Shown here one piece after another: positions 1 to 5,353 of a DNA stretch of 6,821 nt. A model generated the notes under the pieces. It was not told where the DNA came from. It searched no databases and was given only the letters and a program-made list of their open reading frames with translations. This DNA comes from Sphingomonas sp. (GTDB taxonomy: Bacteria > Pseudomonadota > Alphaproteobacteria > Sphingomonadales > Sphingomonadaceae), in NCBI GenBank assembly GCA_019747165.1, contig JAIERC010000398.1, positions 1 through 6,821 on the forward strand. The letters are read 5' to 3'. Numbering within the stretch: position 1 is the stretch's first letter; the number at the start of each line of letters is the position of its first letter. Position numbers and translations under genes: made by a program.

Positions 1-72
1 CCCTTCGTCTAGCGGTTAGGACGCGGCCCTTTCACGGCTGAAGCACGGGTTCGATTCCCGTAGGGGTCACCA
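1..72 (+). tRNA. tRNA-Glu (anticodon TTC), 5' end cut by the window edge
   Basis: This is glutamate tRNA. The anticodon stem is CGGCC/GGCTG (24-28 with 36-40) and closes a seven-base loop carrying TTC at 31-33. The T arm is ACGGG-TTCGATT-CCCGT (45-61). The 3' acceptor strand is 62-68, followed by discriminator A69 and an encoded CCA at 70-72. The acceptor strand AGGGGTC predicts a 5' strand GACCCCT, and the window opens at its fourth base, so three bases are missing upstream. The structure otherwise looks intact. No second copy of the tRNA 3' end was seen in the window, so a paired attachment site cannot be shown. Confidence 0.96.
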
Positions 73-95
73 ATTCAGTAAAATCAGTGACTTAA

Positions 96-131
96 CCCAT
101 AATATGGGCTCAATGTTACACAACTTTGTGT
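96..131. repeat. two short dyads just downstream of tRNA-Glu
   Basis: Two perfect inverted repeats lie in the AT-richer spacer after the tRNA: CCCATA-A-TATGGG at 96-108 and ACACAA-CT-TTGTGT at 118-131. The first can fold as a 5-bp stem with a 3-nt loop, but no T-run follows, so it is not a clear intrinsic terminator. The heptamer ACTTTGT also occurs twice in close succession from about 123 to 142. The dyads could be processing or termination signals for the tRNA, or relics of an integration site. The rest of 73-290 shows no gene I can support. Confidence 0.4.
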
Positions 132-290
132 CGCACTTTGTTACCCAGCAAATTGCTCCAGCTGTTTTAAGGTCTGATGCCGGCAATATTTCGGGGTCGA
201 GCATCGATCTGCCAATCGATCCTGAGTTCAGCTATCGATCGCGTCGGAAAAGCGTGGTCTGCTGACGATGCGGGCCAATCGTGGATTCGT

Positions 291-295
291 AGGAG
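291..295 (+). promoter_or_regulatory. ribosome binding site AGGAG that decides the start of the M15-like gene
   Basis: AGGAG at 291-295 sits 8 nt before the ATG at 304. The in-frame upstream ATG at 268 has no comparable Shine-Dalgarno sequence. The 304 start is therefore preferred, giving 205 residues rather than 217. Confidence 0.65.
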
Positions 296-303
296 ATGAG
301 CAG

Positions 304-921
304 ATGCGCAAACCGGGATCGGTGAAGGCGCTCGAGGATTTGGGCAGAGTGAGGCTGTCGCCAAGCTTCTTCATGCGTGACTTCCTCTATTCGGAGATCG
401 CCAATTTCTCCGGGTTGTCCAATATCCCCGATGATCCCGACCTTGCGATAGAGGCTGGACGGCACCTGTGCGAGGAACTGCTGGAGCCGCTTCAAGACGG
501 TCTGGGGCGCATATCGATCCGGTCTGGATATCGGTCGTGTTCGGTCAACGAACGCGGGGTCGGCAAGCACGGCTGCGCGGCCAACGAGAGCAATTATGCG
601 GCGCACATCTGGGACCGGAGAGATACGGCAGGTCGCATGGGGGCGACCGCCTGCGTCGTGGTCAACGCATTTGTCCCCTATTACGAGCAGACCAGTCGCT
701 GGGAAGCACTCGCCTGGTGGGTGCATGACAATCTGCCAAATCACAGCGGCCTTCAGTTTTTCCCGAAACTCGCGGCGTTCAACATCTCTTGGCGGCAGGA
801 CCCAGAACCGTCGATCTACAGCTATATTCCGCCCAAGACGGGTTATCTCCTTAAACCCGGCTTGCACGAACCAGGCCCGAGCCATGCCAGCGAATATTGC
901 GCTTTCCTCGCCACCCTTTGA
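304..921 (+). CDS. peptidase M15-like (D-Ala-D-Ala carboxypeptidase-like) protein
   Basis: The product of about 205 residues resembles a conserved alphaproteobacterial family usually placed in the peptidase M15 superfamily of zinc-dependent peptidoglycan or DD-peptidases. Supporting features are the N-terminal LSPSFFMRDFLYSEIA stretch (about 18-33), the SIRSGYRS segment (71-78) that matches the SGYRS of M15 enzymes, and NYAAHIWDRRD (97-107) with H101, D104 and D107 as possible metal ligands. PKLAAFNISW follows near residues 144-153. No signal peptide or membrane segment is visible. The usual C-terminal metal-binding histidine cluster of M15 enzymes (WHH-type) is not evident, so activity is uncertain. 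The gene stands alone between tRNA-Glu and an insertion sequence and could be genomic-island or phage-derived cargo. Family assignment is from recognition of motifs, without a search. An equally long antisense frame exists but lacks any family signature. Confidence 0.65.
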   Translation: MRKPGSVKALEDLGRVRLSPSFFMRDFLYSEIANFSGLSNIPDDPDLAIEAGRHLCEELLEPLQDGLGRISIRSGYRSCSVNERGVGKHGCAANESNYAAHIWDRRDTAGRMGATACVVVNAFVPYYEQTSRWEALAWWVHDNLPNHSGLQFFPKLAAFNISWRQDPEPSIYSYIPPKTGYLLKPGLHEPGPSHASEYCAFLATL

Positions 922-999
922 CCCAGAAATCTATAACCCAACCGACTTTGCGATGACGATATCCATAAAATGGGATCGATGGTTTTGCGGAGGTGAAGC

Positions 1000-1035
1000 A
1001 TGAAGGTCGAGGACAGATCGATCTGCACGATATAG
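1000..1035 (+). CDS. possible 11-codon mini-ORF with strong ribosome site, next to the IS end
   Basis: A consensus GGAGG at 989-993 lies 6 nt before an ATG at 1000. The frame encodes only MKVEDRSICTI and stops at TAG 1033-1035. That stop overlaps a second, near-perfect ribosome site (AGGAGGTGA, 1034-1042), whose last three bases belong to the inverted repeat of the adjacent insertion sequence. The frame contains the 12-bp palindrome CAGATCGATCTG (1014-1025). It may be a leader peptide, the start of a gene disrupted by the IS, or chance. There is no homology evidence. Confidence 0.2.
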   Translation: MKVEDRSICTI

Positions 1036-1039
1036 GAGG

Positions 1040-1081
1040 TGACGTGCTCCCCTGATTGTTACCACTCAGAGGTAGAGTCCG
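1040..1081 (+). repeat. IS terminal inverted repeat, orfB-side end
   Basis: This end starts TGACGTGCTCCCC and includes the sub-terminal TAGAGTCCG block (1073-1081). It matches the opposite IS end in the outer TGACG, the C-rich run and the inner block, with divergence in between. The stop codon of the ancestral orfB frame (TGA on the minus strand, 1066-1068) lies inside it. Confidence 0.85.
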
Positions 1082-1946
1082 GCTTCTTCATGATGGGTAT
1101 TTGATGGGATGGCAACGTGTCTGGGGACATGCCCCCAGGCACGTTGGCCGGCGATCTCGGCGGGGGTCTTCCCGCCCAGTTTCGAGTGTGGCCTGACGTT
1201 ATTGTCATCGTGCCGCCAAGCATCGAGCACGAACCGGGCATGCGCCAGCGATGTGAACAGCGTCTCGTTGAGGGAATCGTCTCGCAATCGACCGTTGAAG
1301 CTCTCGACGAAGCCGTTCTGCATCGGCTTGCCTGGCGCGACCCGACCCGCCGTTCCTGCGACCAGCGCAGGATGGCTGACGAGGTCAATTCGGTCCCGTT
1401 GTCGCTGACCACCGTATGCGGCCTGCCGCGCAGCCCGATCAGCCGCGTCAGTTCGCGCGCGACCCGCATGCCTGACAGCGACGTGTCGGCGACCGGCGCC
1501 AGGCATTCCCGCGTGTAGTCGTCGACCACGCACAGGATGCGGAAGCGACGGCTGCACGTCAGCGTGTCAGAGACGAAGTCCAGCGACCAGCGCTGGTTGG
1601 GTCCATCCGGCAGCACCATCGGCGACCTGGTGCCCAGCGCCCGCTTGCGGCCGCTGCGGCGCCGGACCCGCAGGTTCTCCTCGCGATATATCCGCAGCAG
1701 CTTCTTATGGTTGGGCGTCATGCCCTCGCGCGCCAGCAGATAACCGAGGCGCCGATAGCCGAACCGGCGGCGCTCCGCCGCCAGCTGACACAGACGCGCC
1801 CGCAAGGGCGCATCATCAACCCTTGTCGGCTGATAGCGGATCACCCGCCGGCTCACGCCGACCAGACTGCACGCCCGACGCTCGCTCAGCCCTTGATGCT
1901 CACGGGCATGGGCGACGGCTTCCCGCTTAGCGCCGGGCGTTACCAT
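1066..1946 (-). pseudogene. IS3-family transposase OrfB (DDE integrase), frameshifted
   Basis: OrfB is the catalytic half of an IS3 transposase (OrfAB fusion). The intact frame runs from ATG 1946 and shows an HTH-like N-terminus and then the rve integrase core, with first catalytic D123 (QRWSLDFVSD) and second D182 (VVSDNGTE). At about 1339-1349 the expected segment V-EWHYI-APGK is lost: 15 nt are replaced by 5 nt (GGGTC, duplicating the preceding GGGTC), a net loss of 10 nt. Downstream the frame shifts and continues as APGKPMQNGFVESFNGRLRD, which holds the catalytic glutamate, then HSKLGGKTPAEIAGQ, ending at TGA 1066-1068. Restoring 10 nt gives 891 nt (296 residues) and places D182 and E218 exactly 35 residues apart, the canonical DD(35)E. 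The unshifted frame instead reads nonsense to a stop at 1059. The product would lack the third catalytic residue. Confidence 0.93.
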
Positions 1947-1952
1947 TTTTTT
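1946..1952 (-). promoter_or_regulatory. A7 programmed -1 frameshift site of the IS
   Basis: On the coding strand the end of orfA reads TCA-AAA-AAA-TGG-TAA, giving an A-AAA-AAA slippery heptamer. A -1 slip moves from the orfA frame into the orfB frame (ATG-GTA-ACG), producing the OrfAB fusion used by IS3-family elements. The site itself is intact although both frames are broken elsewhere. Confidence 0.75.
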
Positions 1953-1973
1953 GATGCCAGATCCTTCAGCACC

Positions 1974-2018
1974 ACGCCCAGCAAATCGATCCCCCGGATC
2001 GATTTGTGATCTGGACGC
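1974..2018. repeat. 37-bp palindromic mini-element (1978-2014) with 4-bp ACGC target duplication
   Basis: The inserted unit is 1978-2014. It has outer ends CCAG and CTGG, and inside them perfect 11-bp arms, CAAATCGATCC (1982-1992) and GGATCGATTTG (1996-2006), around a CCC loop, with an unpaired TGAT at 2007-2010. ACGC occurs directly on both sides (1974-1977 and 2015-2018). Deleting one ACGC plus the 37-bp unit restores orfA as ...MLDSVVLKDLASKKW with the correct length. The sequence therefore shows insertion of a short hairpin-forming element into an already present IS, with a 4-bp duplication. Its class is unknown: a REP-like palindrome or very small MITE is possible. It has no coding capacity, so any mobilising enzyme would be encoded elsewhere. 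Confidence 0.8.
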
Positions 2019-2269
2019 TGTCGAGCATCGCTTCGGCCAGAAGCTTTTTCAGCTTCGCATTCTCGTCCTCGAGCGCGCGTAACCGTCGCGCTTCCGACAC
2101 CTCCAGGCCGCCGAACTTGGCCTTGTACTTTTAGAACGTCGCTGAGCTGATCCCATGGCGGCGGCACACGACTGCCGTCGCCATCCCGGCTTCCTGCTCC
2201 TTCAACATCGCGATGATCTGCTCTTCCGAAAACCGCTTCCGCTTCATCTGTCCGTCCTTTCTTTGGGGG

Positions 2270-2312
2270 CGGACTCTAGCGCCAAATGGAGGAAAAAACG
2301 GGGGTCTCGTCA
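2270..2312 (-). repeat. IS terminal inverted repeat, orfA-side end
   Basis: Read on the minus strand from 2312, this end starts TGACGAGACCCCC and carries TAGAGTCCG at 2278-2270. It is upstream of orfA and would contain the transposase promoter. The match to the other end is imperfect, which is common in IS3 elements and also fits decay. Confidence 0.85.
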
Positions 2313-2576
2313 GGGGGCGTCAAAAGACATCGGCTGGCCCACCGCGCGCGAGCCACTTATTGCCATTCCCCGGTCTGTGCGTGAATGGCTGCTACCCCAG
2401 AAATCCGTTATTCGGTTACCGTCGAGCCGCCCGGCGGCAACGATCACGTTGGCGTCGCTAAGCGTTAAAGATCTCAATGCCGTAAGCGGTAATTGGTAAA
2501 CAGGCATTGGATGACTAAGCGGATTATCGATTTTCGTCGTTGTCGCTCTCGCTGCCTCCGCGCCCCATTCACCCAT
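2310..2576 (-). CDS. doubtful 88-codon ORF ending inside the IS repeat
   Basis: A minus-strand frame starts at ATG 2576 and contains phrases such as RSLTLSDANVIVAAGRLDG and NRITDFWGSSHSRTDRGMA. Its TGA stop (2312-2310) is made of the first three bases of the IS inverted repeat, so the frame would be a gene truncated by IS insertion if it is real. I recognise no family or motif, and there is no convincing ribosome site. An internal ATG (MPVYQLPL) is equally possible. It may be a chance frame. Confidence 0.2.
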   Translation of the reverse strand: MGEWGAEAARATTTKIDNPLSHPMPVYQLPLTALRSLTLSDANVIVAAGRLDGNRITDFWGSSHSRTDRGMAISGSRAVGQPMSFDAP

Positions 2577-2804
2577 GCCAACACCGGGGCAGGGAGGCTT
2601 GGGTTGCGCGGCTACAAAAGGCCGTGGAGTTCAAGGGAAGAACCTGTAATCCGTGCATTACAAAATTGTCATGCCCGGGAAATCGTCCCGTAAACACGAT
2701 CGCCGTATCAGGAAATCGTCGGCTCAGCGGTTCCTCCCCCCACCGCGACGAAGGTCGGCATGGAGCGCGGCGTCTGGTCTACCCCTGCCAGGCGCCGCCA
2801 TTCT
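2313..2804. other. about 490 bp without a convincing gene, between the IS and the kinase gene
   Basis: Apart from the doubtful minus-strand frame noted separately, no frame on either strand shows family motifs. Visible structure includes the dyad TGTAAT-N6-ATTACA at 2645-2662 and a GC-rich hairpin at 2767-2798. A 27-codon plus-strand frame (2385-2468) containing SVTVEPPGG is too short to support. The stretch may be debris from rearrangement next to the IS. Confidence 0.5.
2767..2798 (-). terminator. GC-rich hairpin just past the kinase stop codon
   Basis: GCGGCGTCTGG (2767-2777) can pair with CCAGGCGCCGC (2788-2798), forming an 11-bp stem with one G-T wobble and a 10-nt loop. It lies 6 nt beyond the end of the kinase gene and would form at the 3' end of the PDZ/regulator/kinase transcript. 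No T-run follows in the direction of transcription, so it could be a weak or Rho-assisted terminator or an mRNA-stabilising hairpin. Confidence 0.4.
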
Positions 2805-4229
2805 TCAATGCCACTGAACGCTTAACCGCATGATCGCGCGCAATCCTGGGTGATTGTCCTCGAGCACCAGACTGCCATTGTGTAACCTCGCGACCGCCTC
2901 CACGAGCGCAAGGCCGAGGCCCGACCCCCCGAGATGCCGGGATGGGTCAAGCCGGACAAAACGGTGCTTGGCCTCCTCGCGCCGGTCGGCGGGGATGCCG
3001 AGACCGTTATCGGCAACGATCAAGCACACCCCTTCGGTTGTCGGCTCGGCTGAAACAGTAATGACACGCGTACCTTCGGCATAACGCAGCGCGTTTTCGA
3101 CGAGGTTTGAGAGCGATTGCAACACAAGATCGCGGTGAAGCAGCAGCTTGCCGATCGGCTCAGCACGTTTTTCGTCGACCAGCATAACGCCTTGTTCTTC
3201 GGCGGAAGGACCGAACACTTCAACGAGATCGCTCAAAAGGGTTTCGATATCGACCGTGACAAAGCGATCATGGCTTACCCCAGCTTCAACGCGGGCAATT
3301 TGAAGCGCGGTTGCCAACATCGCCAAGAGCAGATCTGCTTCCCGCGATACCTGCTCGAGCGCGGCGAGCGCCGCGTCGTCGCTGGTTTTCTGCCGCGCTT
3401 GCTCGATAACGGCTTTAAGGCGGGTGAGCGGCGACCGCATGTCATGGGCGATGCCATCGGTAACGATGCGCAATTCGCCGACTAGAAGCTCGATGCGCTC
3501 AAGCATGGCATTGACCGATCCCGCCAGCGCATCGAATGGGTCCTCACTGCCGTCGCGCGGGGCGCGCTGCGCCAGGTTGCCTGCCGCGACGGCGGCAGCG
3601 GTTATGTTCAGCATGCGGAGCCGCTGATTGAAGAATCGTCCGAGCAGAATGGCCAACAGGGAGGCCAAGGGCACCGCCGCGAGCAACGCTGTGACGATGA
3701 CTTCAATACTGATTCGTAACAGGCGAACATTGGCATCGATAACTCTGCCAACCAGCAGCTTAGCCTGGCCGGACAGCGACTTGGCGATCACCCCGATTGT
3801 TTCCGGATCGCTACCGCCAATCCGGTAGAGCGTCATCGTGCGCCAGCCAGTTGACCGCCCGATTGTTGCTGGCCAAGCTGAAAGATTGCCAGCGCGGATT
3901 TTGCCATTTCGGTCAATGAACAAGGCGACAACTTCGCCTTGATCTTTGGCTAGGCGCGTTTCGATTAAGGCGGCCAATGCCGCATCGCCGCCCGCGCGGT
4001 AACTGGTCAGCAAATCATCACCCAACTCAGTGACGATTGCGCGCTCCTCGGCCTCAACCGTTCTCGACGTCGCGACATAAACATAGGTTAGCGCGATGCC
4101 GGACAGCAATATCTGAACGGCAAAGACCAATAGGATGAGCTTTGCTGTTGCGGAGCTAAAGCTTCGCGTGAGGCTACGCCATCGATCCATGGTTAGGTCG
4201 GCGATCCGTCGTAAATAACTATGCTGCAC
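2805..4229 (-). CDS. two-component sensor histidine kinase, membrane-bound, HAMP-HisKA-HATPase
   Basis: This is the sensor of the system, an inner-membrane kinase that autophosphorylates and passes phosphate to the regulator encoded just upstream. From the GTG start (474 residues) there is a transmembrane helix at about 31-53, a periplasmic domain of roughly 120 residues (about 54-173), a second helix at about 174-198 and a HAMP linker at about 198-250. The HisKA H-box is DGIAHDMRSPLTRLK with phosphoacceptor H262. The ATPase domain shows the N box SNLVENALRYA (N375, N379), G1 DNGLGIP (D407) and G2 GGSGLGLALVEA (434-444). All key catalytic residues are present. The GTG at 4229 overlaps the regulator gene by 11 nt; an in-frame ATG at 4190 would give 461 residues and a 28-nt gap. 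The periplasmic sensor region shows no obvious metal-binding cluster, so the signal cannot be read from sequence. Confidence 0.95.
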   Translation of the reverse strand: MQHSYLRRIADLTMDRWRSLTRSFSSATAKLILLVFAVQILLSGIALTYVYVATSRTVEAEERAIVTELGDDLLTSYRAGGDAALAALIETRLAKDQGEVVALFIDRNGKIRAGNLSAWPATIGRSTGWRTMTLYRIGGSDPETIGVIAKSLSGQAKLLVGRVIDANVRLLRISIEVIVTALLAAVPLASLLAILLGRFFNQRLRMLNITAAAVAAGNLAQRAPRDGSEDPFDALAGSVNAMLERIELLVGELRIVTDGIAHDMRSPLTRLKAVIEQARQKTSDDAALAALEQVSREADLLLAMLATALQIARVEAGVSHDRFVTVDIETLLSDLVEVFGPSAEEQGVMLVDEKRAEPIGKLLLHRDLVLQSLSNLVENALRYAEGTRVITVSAEPTTEGVCLIVADNGLGIPADRREEAKHRFVRLDPSRHLGGSGLGLALVEAVARLHNGSLVLEDNHPGLRAIMRLSVQWH

Positions 4230-4905
4230 GCCCTAACCGATACCCAGCACCTCGAACCGTATGGAGCAATTGCGGCCCTCCCGCTTCATCCAGTTTTCGC
4301 CGCAGCCTACTGATATGGACATCAATCACATTGGTTCCAGGATCGAAATGATAGTCCCAGACCCCTTCAAGCAACATTGTTCGGGTGACAACCTCATCGG
4401 CATGACGCAGCAGATATTCCAGCAGGCGAAATTCCCGCGGTTGCAGCGCGAGAAGCTGATCCCCCCGTCGCACGCGCCGGGATAACAAATCCATCTGGAG
4501 ATCGCTGCATTCAAGCACGGTGCTAACCGCACCGACAGGTTGTCGGCGTCGAATGATGAGGCGCAGTCGCGCAAGCAATTCGGCAAAGGCGAAGGGCTTG
4601 GCAAGATAATCGTCGGCACCCGCCTCTAATCCGGCTATCCGGTCATCAGCGGTTCCAAGCGCCGAAAGAATGATGACCGAGGTCGAAATGCCAGCCGCCC
4701 GCAACGCGGCGAGTACGGCCATCCCATCCATAGCGGGCAGCATCCTGTCGAGGATGATCGCATCGAAGCTACCGTCGCTTGCGAGAAAGAGCGCGTCGCG
4801 ACCATTATCGGCCTTATCCACAACGAAGCCTAGCTCGTTAAGGCCGTTCGCAATATAGTCAGCGGTTACCGCATCATCTTCAACAACAAGAATTTTCTGG
4901 GTCAA
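4219..4905 (-). CDS. OmpR/PhoB-family response regulator
   Basis: This cytoplasmic transcription factor is the partner of the adjacent kinase. The receiver domain (about 1-118) has the acidic pocket D10/D11, phosphoacceptor D53 (ILDRMLP), switch residue S81 and K103 (AKPF). The C-terminal winged helix (about 128-226) carries LLALQPREFRLLEYLL and the recognition-helix region NVIDVHISRLRRKLD, then HTVRGAGYRL. At 228 residues it has normal OmpR-family length. The start is TTG at 4905: it lies 3 codons before KILVVEDD, and the frame upstream is closed by a stop with no ATG or GTG, so a rare start codon is used after an AGG-type ribosome site. It begins 10 nt after the PDZ gene ends and overlaps the kinase gene by 11 nt, indicating one transcript. 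Given the divergent efflux gene, a CusR/CzcR-like role is plausible but is inference. Confidence 0.95.
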   Translation of the reverse strand: MTQKILVVEDDAVTADYIANGLNELGFVVDKADNGRDALFLASDGSFDAIILDRMLPAMDGMAVLAALRAAGISTSVIILSALGTADDRIAGLEAGADDYLAKPFAFAELLARLRLIIRRRQPVGAVSTVLECSDLQMDLLSRRVRRGDQLLALQPREFRLLEYLLRHADEVVTRTMLLEGVWDYHFDPGTNVIDVHISRLRRKLDEAGGPQLLHTVRGAGYRLGRAA

Positions 4906-4915
4906 GTGCCTATCT

Positions 4916-5302
4916 CTATAGCCGACTCAGGACGATGTTACGGTGCCGATGATGATTGACCAAGCCTATCTCCAAGCGACCGTCGGGATGATGCTGCACG
5001 AGCCATTCCGCCTGACCTAATGACAATACGGAGCGCCGATCGATCTGCGTGATGTGATCACCCGCCACCAACCCCGCATTCGCGGCAGCGCTGTCACCCT
5101 TCACGCTGGTGACGACTAGCCCCCCTTCGCTTGCGGCCTCTGCGGTAAATCCTGGCAACTGCGACGTCGGCCCCGCTTTGTGGCCAGCGCCCGAGCTGAA
5201 AAATTCAACGCTGATCGCGCAAATGCCAATGGTAAGCGCCAAACAAATGGCGGCCGTAAGCGCTATCGATGCGCTCCGCCGAACATGAGTGGTGCCGTTC
5301 AT
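4916..5302 (-). CDS. small membrane-anchored PDZ-domain protein
   Basis: The predicted 128-residue protein has a short basic N-terminus (HVRRS), one hydrophobic helix at about 11-35 and a PDZ-like domain at about 55-126. That domain includes GGLVVTSVKGDSAAANAGLVAGDHITQID, the usual PDZ pattern of a strand, a residue-pairing loop and an AGL-x-GD-I turn (here split by the 20-residue citation limit: SAAANAGLVAGDHITQID is its core). The N-terminal helix should act as an anchor or uncleaved signal, placing the domain in the periplasm. The C-terminus is histidine-rich (H104, H105, H117, H118, H120), which may bind metal. There is no protease domain, unlike DegP or RseP. ATG 5302 is preferred over an in-frame TTG at 5356, which would add 18 polar residues. 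It is the first gene of the operon with the regulator and kinase. A role as periplasmic partner of the sensor or of the efflux pump is inference. Confidence 0.8.
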   Translation of the reverse strand: MNGTTHVRRSASIALTAAICLALTIGICAISVEFFSSGAGHKAGPTSQLPGFTAEAASEGGLVVTSVKGDSAAANAGLVAGDHITQIDRRSVLSLGQAEWLVQHHPDGRLEIGLVNHHRHRNIVLSRL

Positions 5303-5353
5303 CGGCTCAACTTTTTTCAGACGAGATCGGATCGTGCCACGGCATGTCTGTTC

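Larger units (their letters stand above)
1940..2247 (-). pseudogene. IS3-family transposase OrfA (HTH_Tnp_1), nonsense codon plus insertion
   Basis: OrfA provides the DNA-binding helix-turn-helix of the transposase. It starts at ATG 2247 after a GGA-type ribosome site (AAAGGACGG) and reads MKRKRFSEEQIIAMLKEQEA, typical of the IS407 group. Codon 39 is TAA (2133-2131) where relatives have tyrosine (ATFYK...), so a TAC-to-TAA change is likely. Reading through it gives the leucine-zipper-like LEDENAKLKKLLAEAMLD. The frame is then broken by the palindromic insert at 1974-2018, and the authentic C-terminus VVLKDLASKKW ends at TAA 1942-1940. Removing 41 nt from the 308-nt span leaves 267 nt, that is 88 codons and a stop. 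That is the normal size for the family and supports the proposed insertion boundaries. Confidence 0.92.
1040..2312 (-). mobile_element. degenerate IS3-family (IS407-like) insertion sequence, about 1.27 kb
   Basis: The element is bounded by imperfect terminal inverted repeats that begin TGACG: TGACGTGCTCCCC from 1040 inward and, on the other strand, TGACGAGACCCCC from 2312 inward. A second shared block, TAGAGTCCG, lies 33 and 34 nt in from the two ends. Inside are overlapping orfA and orfB, transcribed on the minus strand, with an A7 slippery run at the junction, as in the IS3 family. Subtracting the nested 41-nt insertion and restoring 10 lost nt predicts an ancestral length of 1242 bp, normal for the IS407 group. 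The flanking tetranucleotides are GAGG (1036-1039) and GGGG (2313-2316), so the expected 4-bp target duplication is imperfect. Both transposase frames are broken, so the copy cannot move on its own. Confidence 0.92.

Noticed and set aside
96..108. Dyad after the tRNA as an intrinsic terminator
   Set aside because: Only a 5-bp stem and no following T-run.
232..885. Long antisense ORF (217 codons) opposite the M15-like gene
   Set aside because: It is a shadow frame in GC-rich DNA; the plus-strand frame has recognisable motifs and a ribosome site, this one has neither.
1117..1518. Plus-strand ORFs within the IS
   Set aside because: They lie opposite the orfB coding sequence, which is clearly identified by DDE motifs on the minus strand.
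2385..2468. 27-codon plus-strand frame with SVTVEPPGG, faintly like the C-terminus of an anti-sigma factor
   Set aside because: Too short, no ribosome site and the resemblance rests on a few residues.
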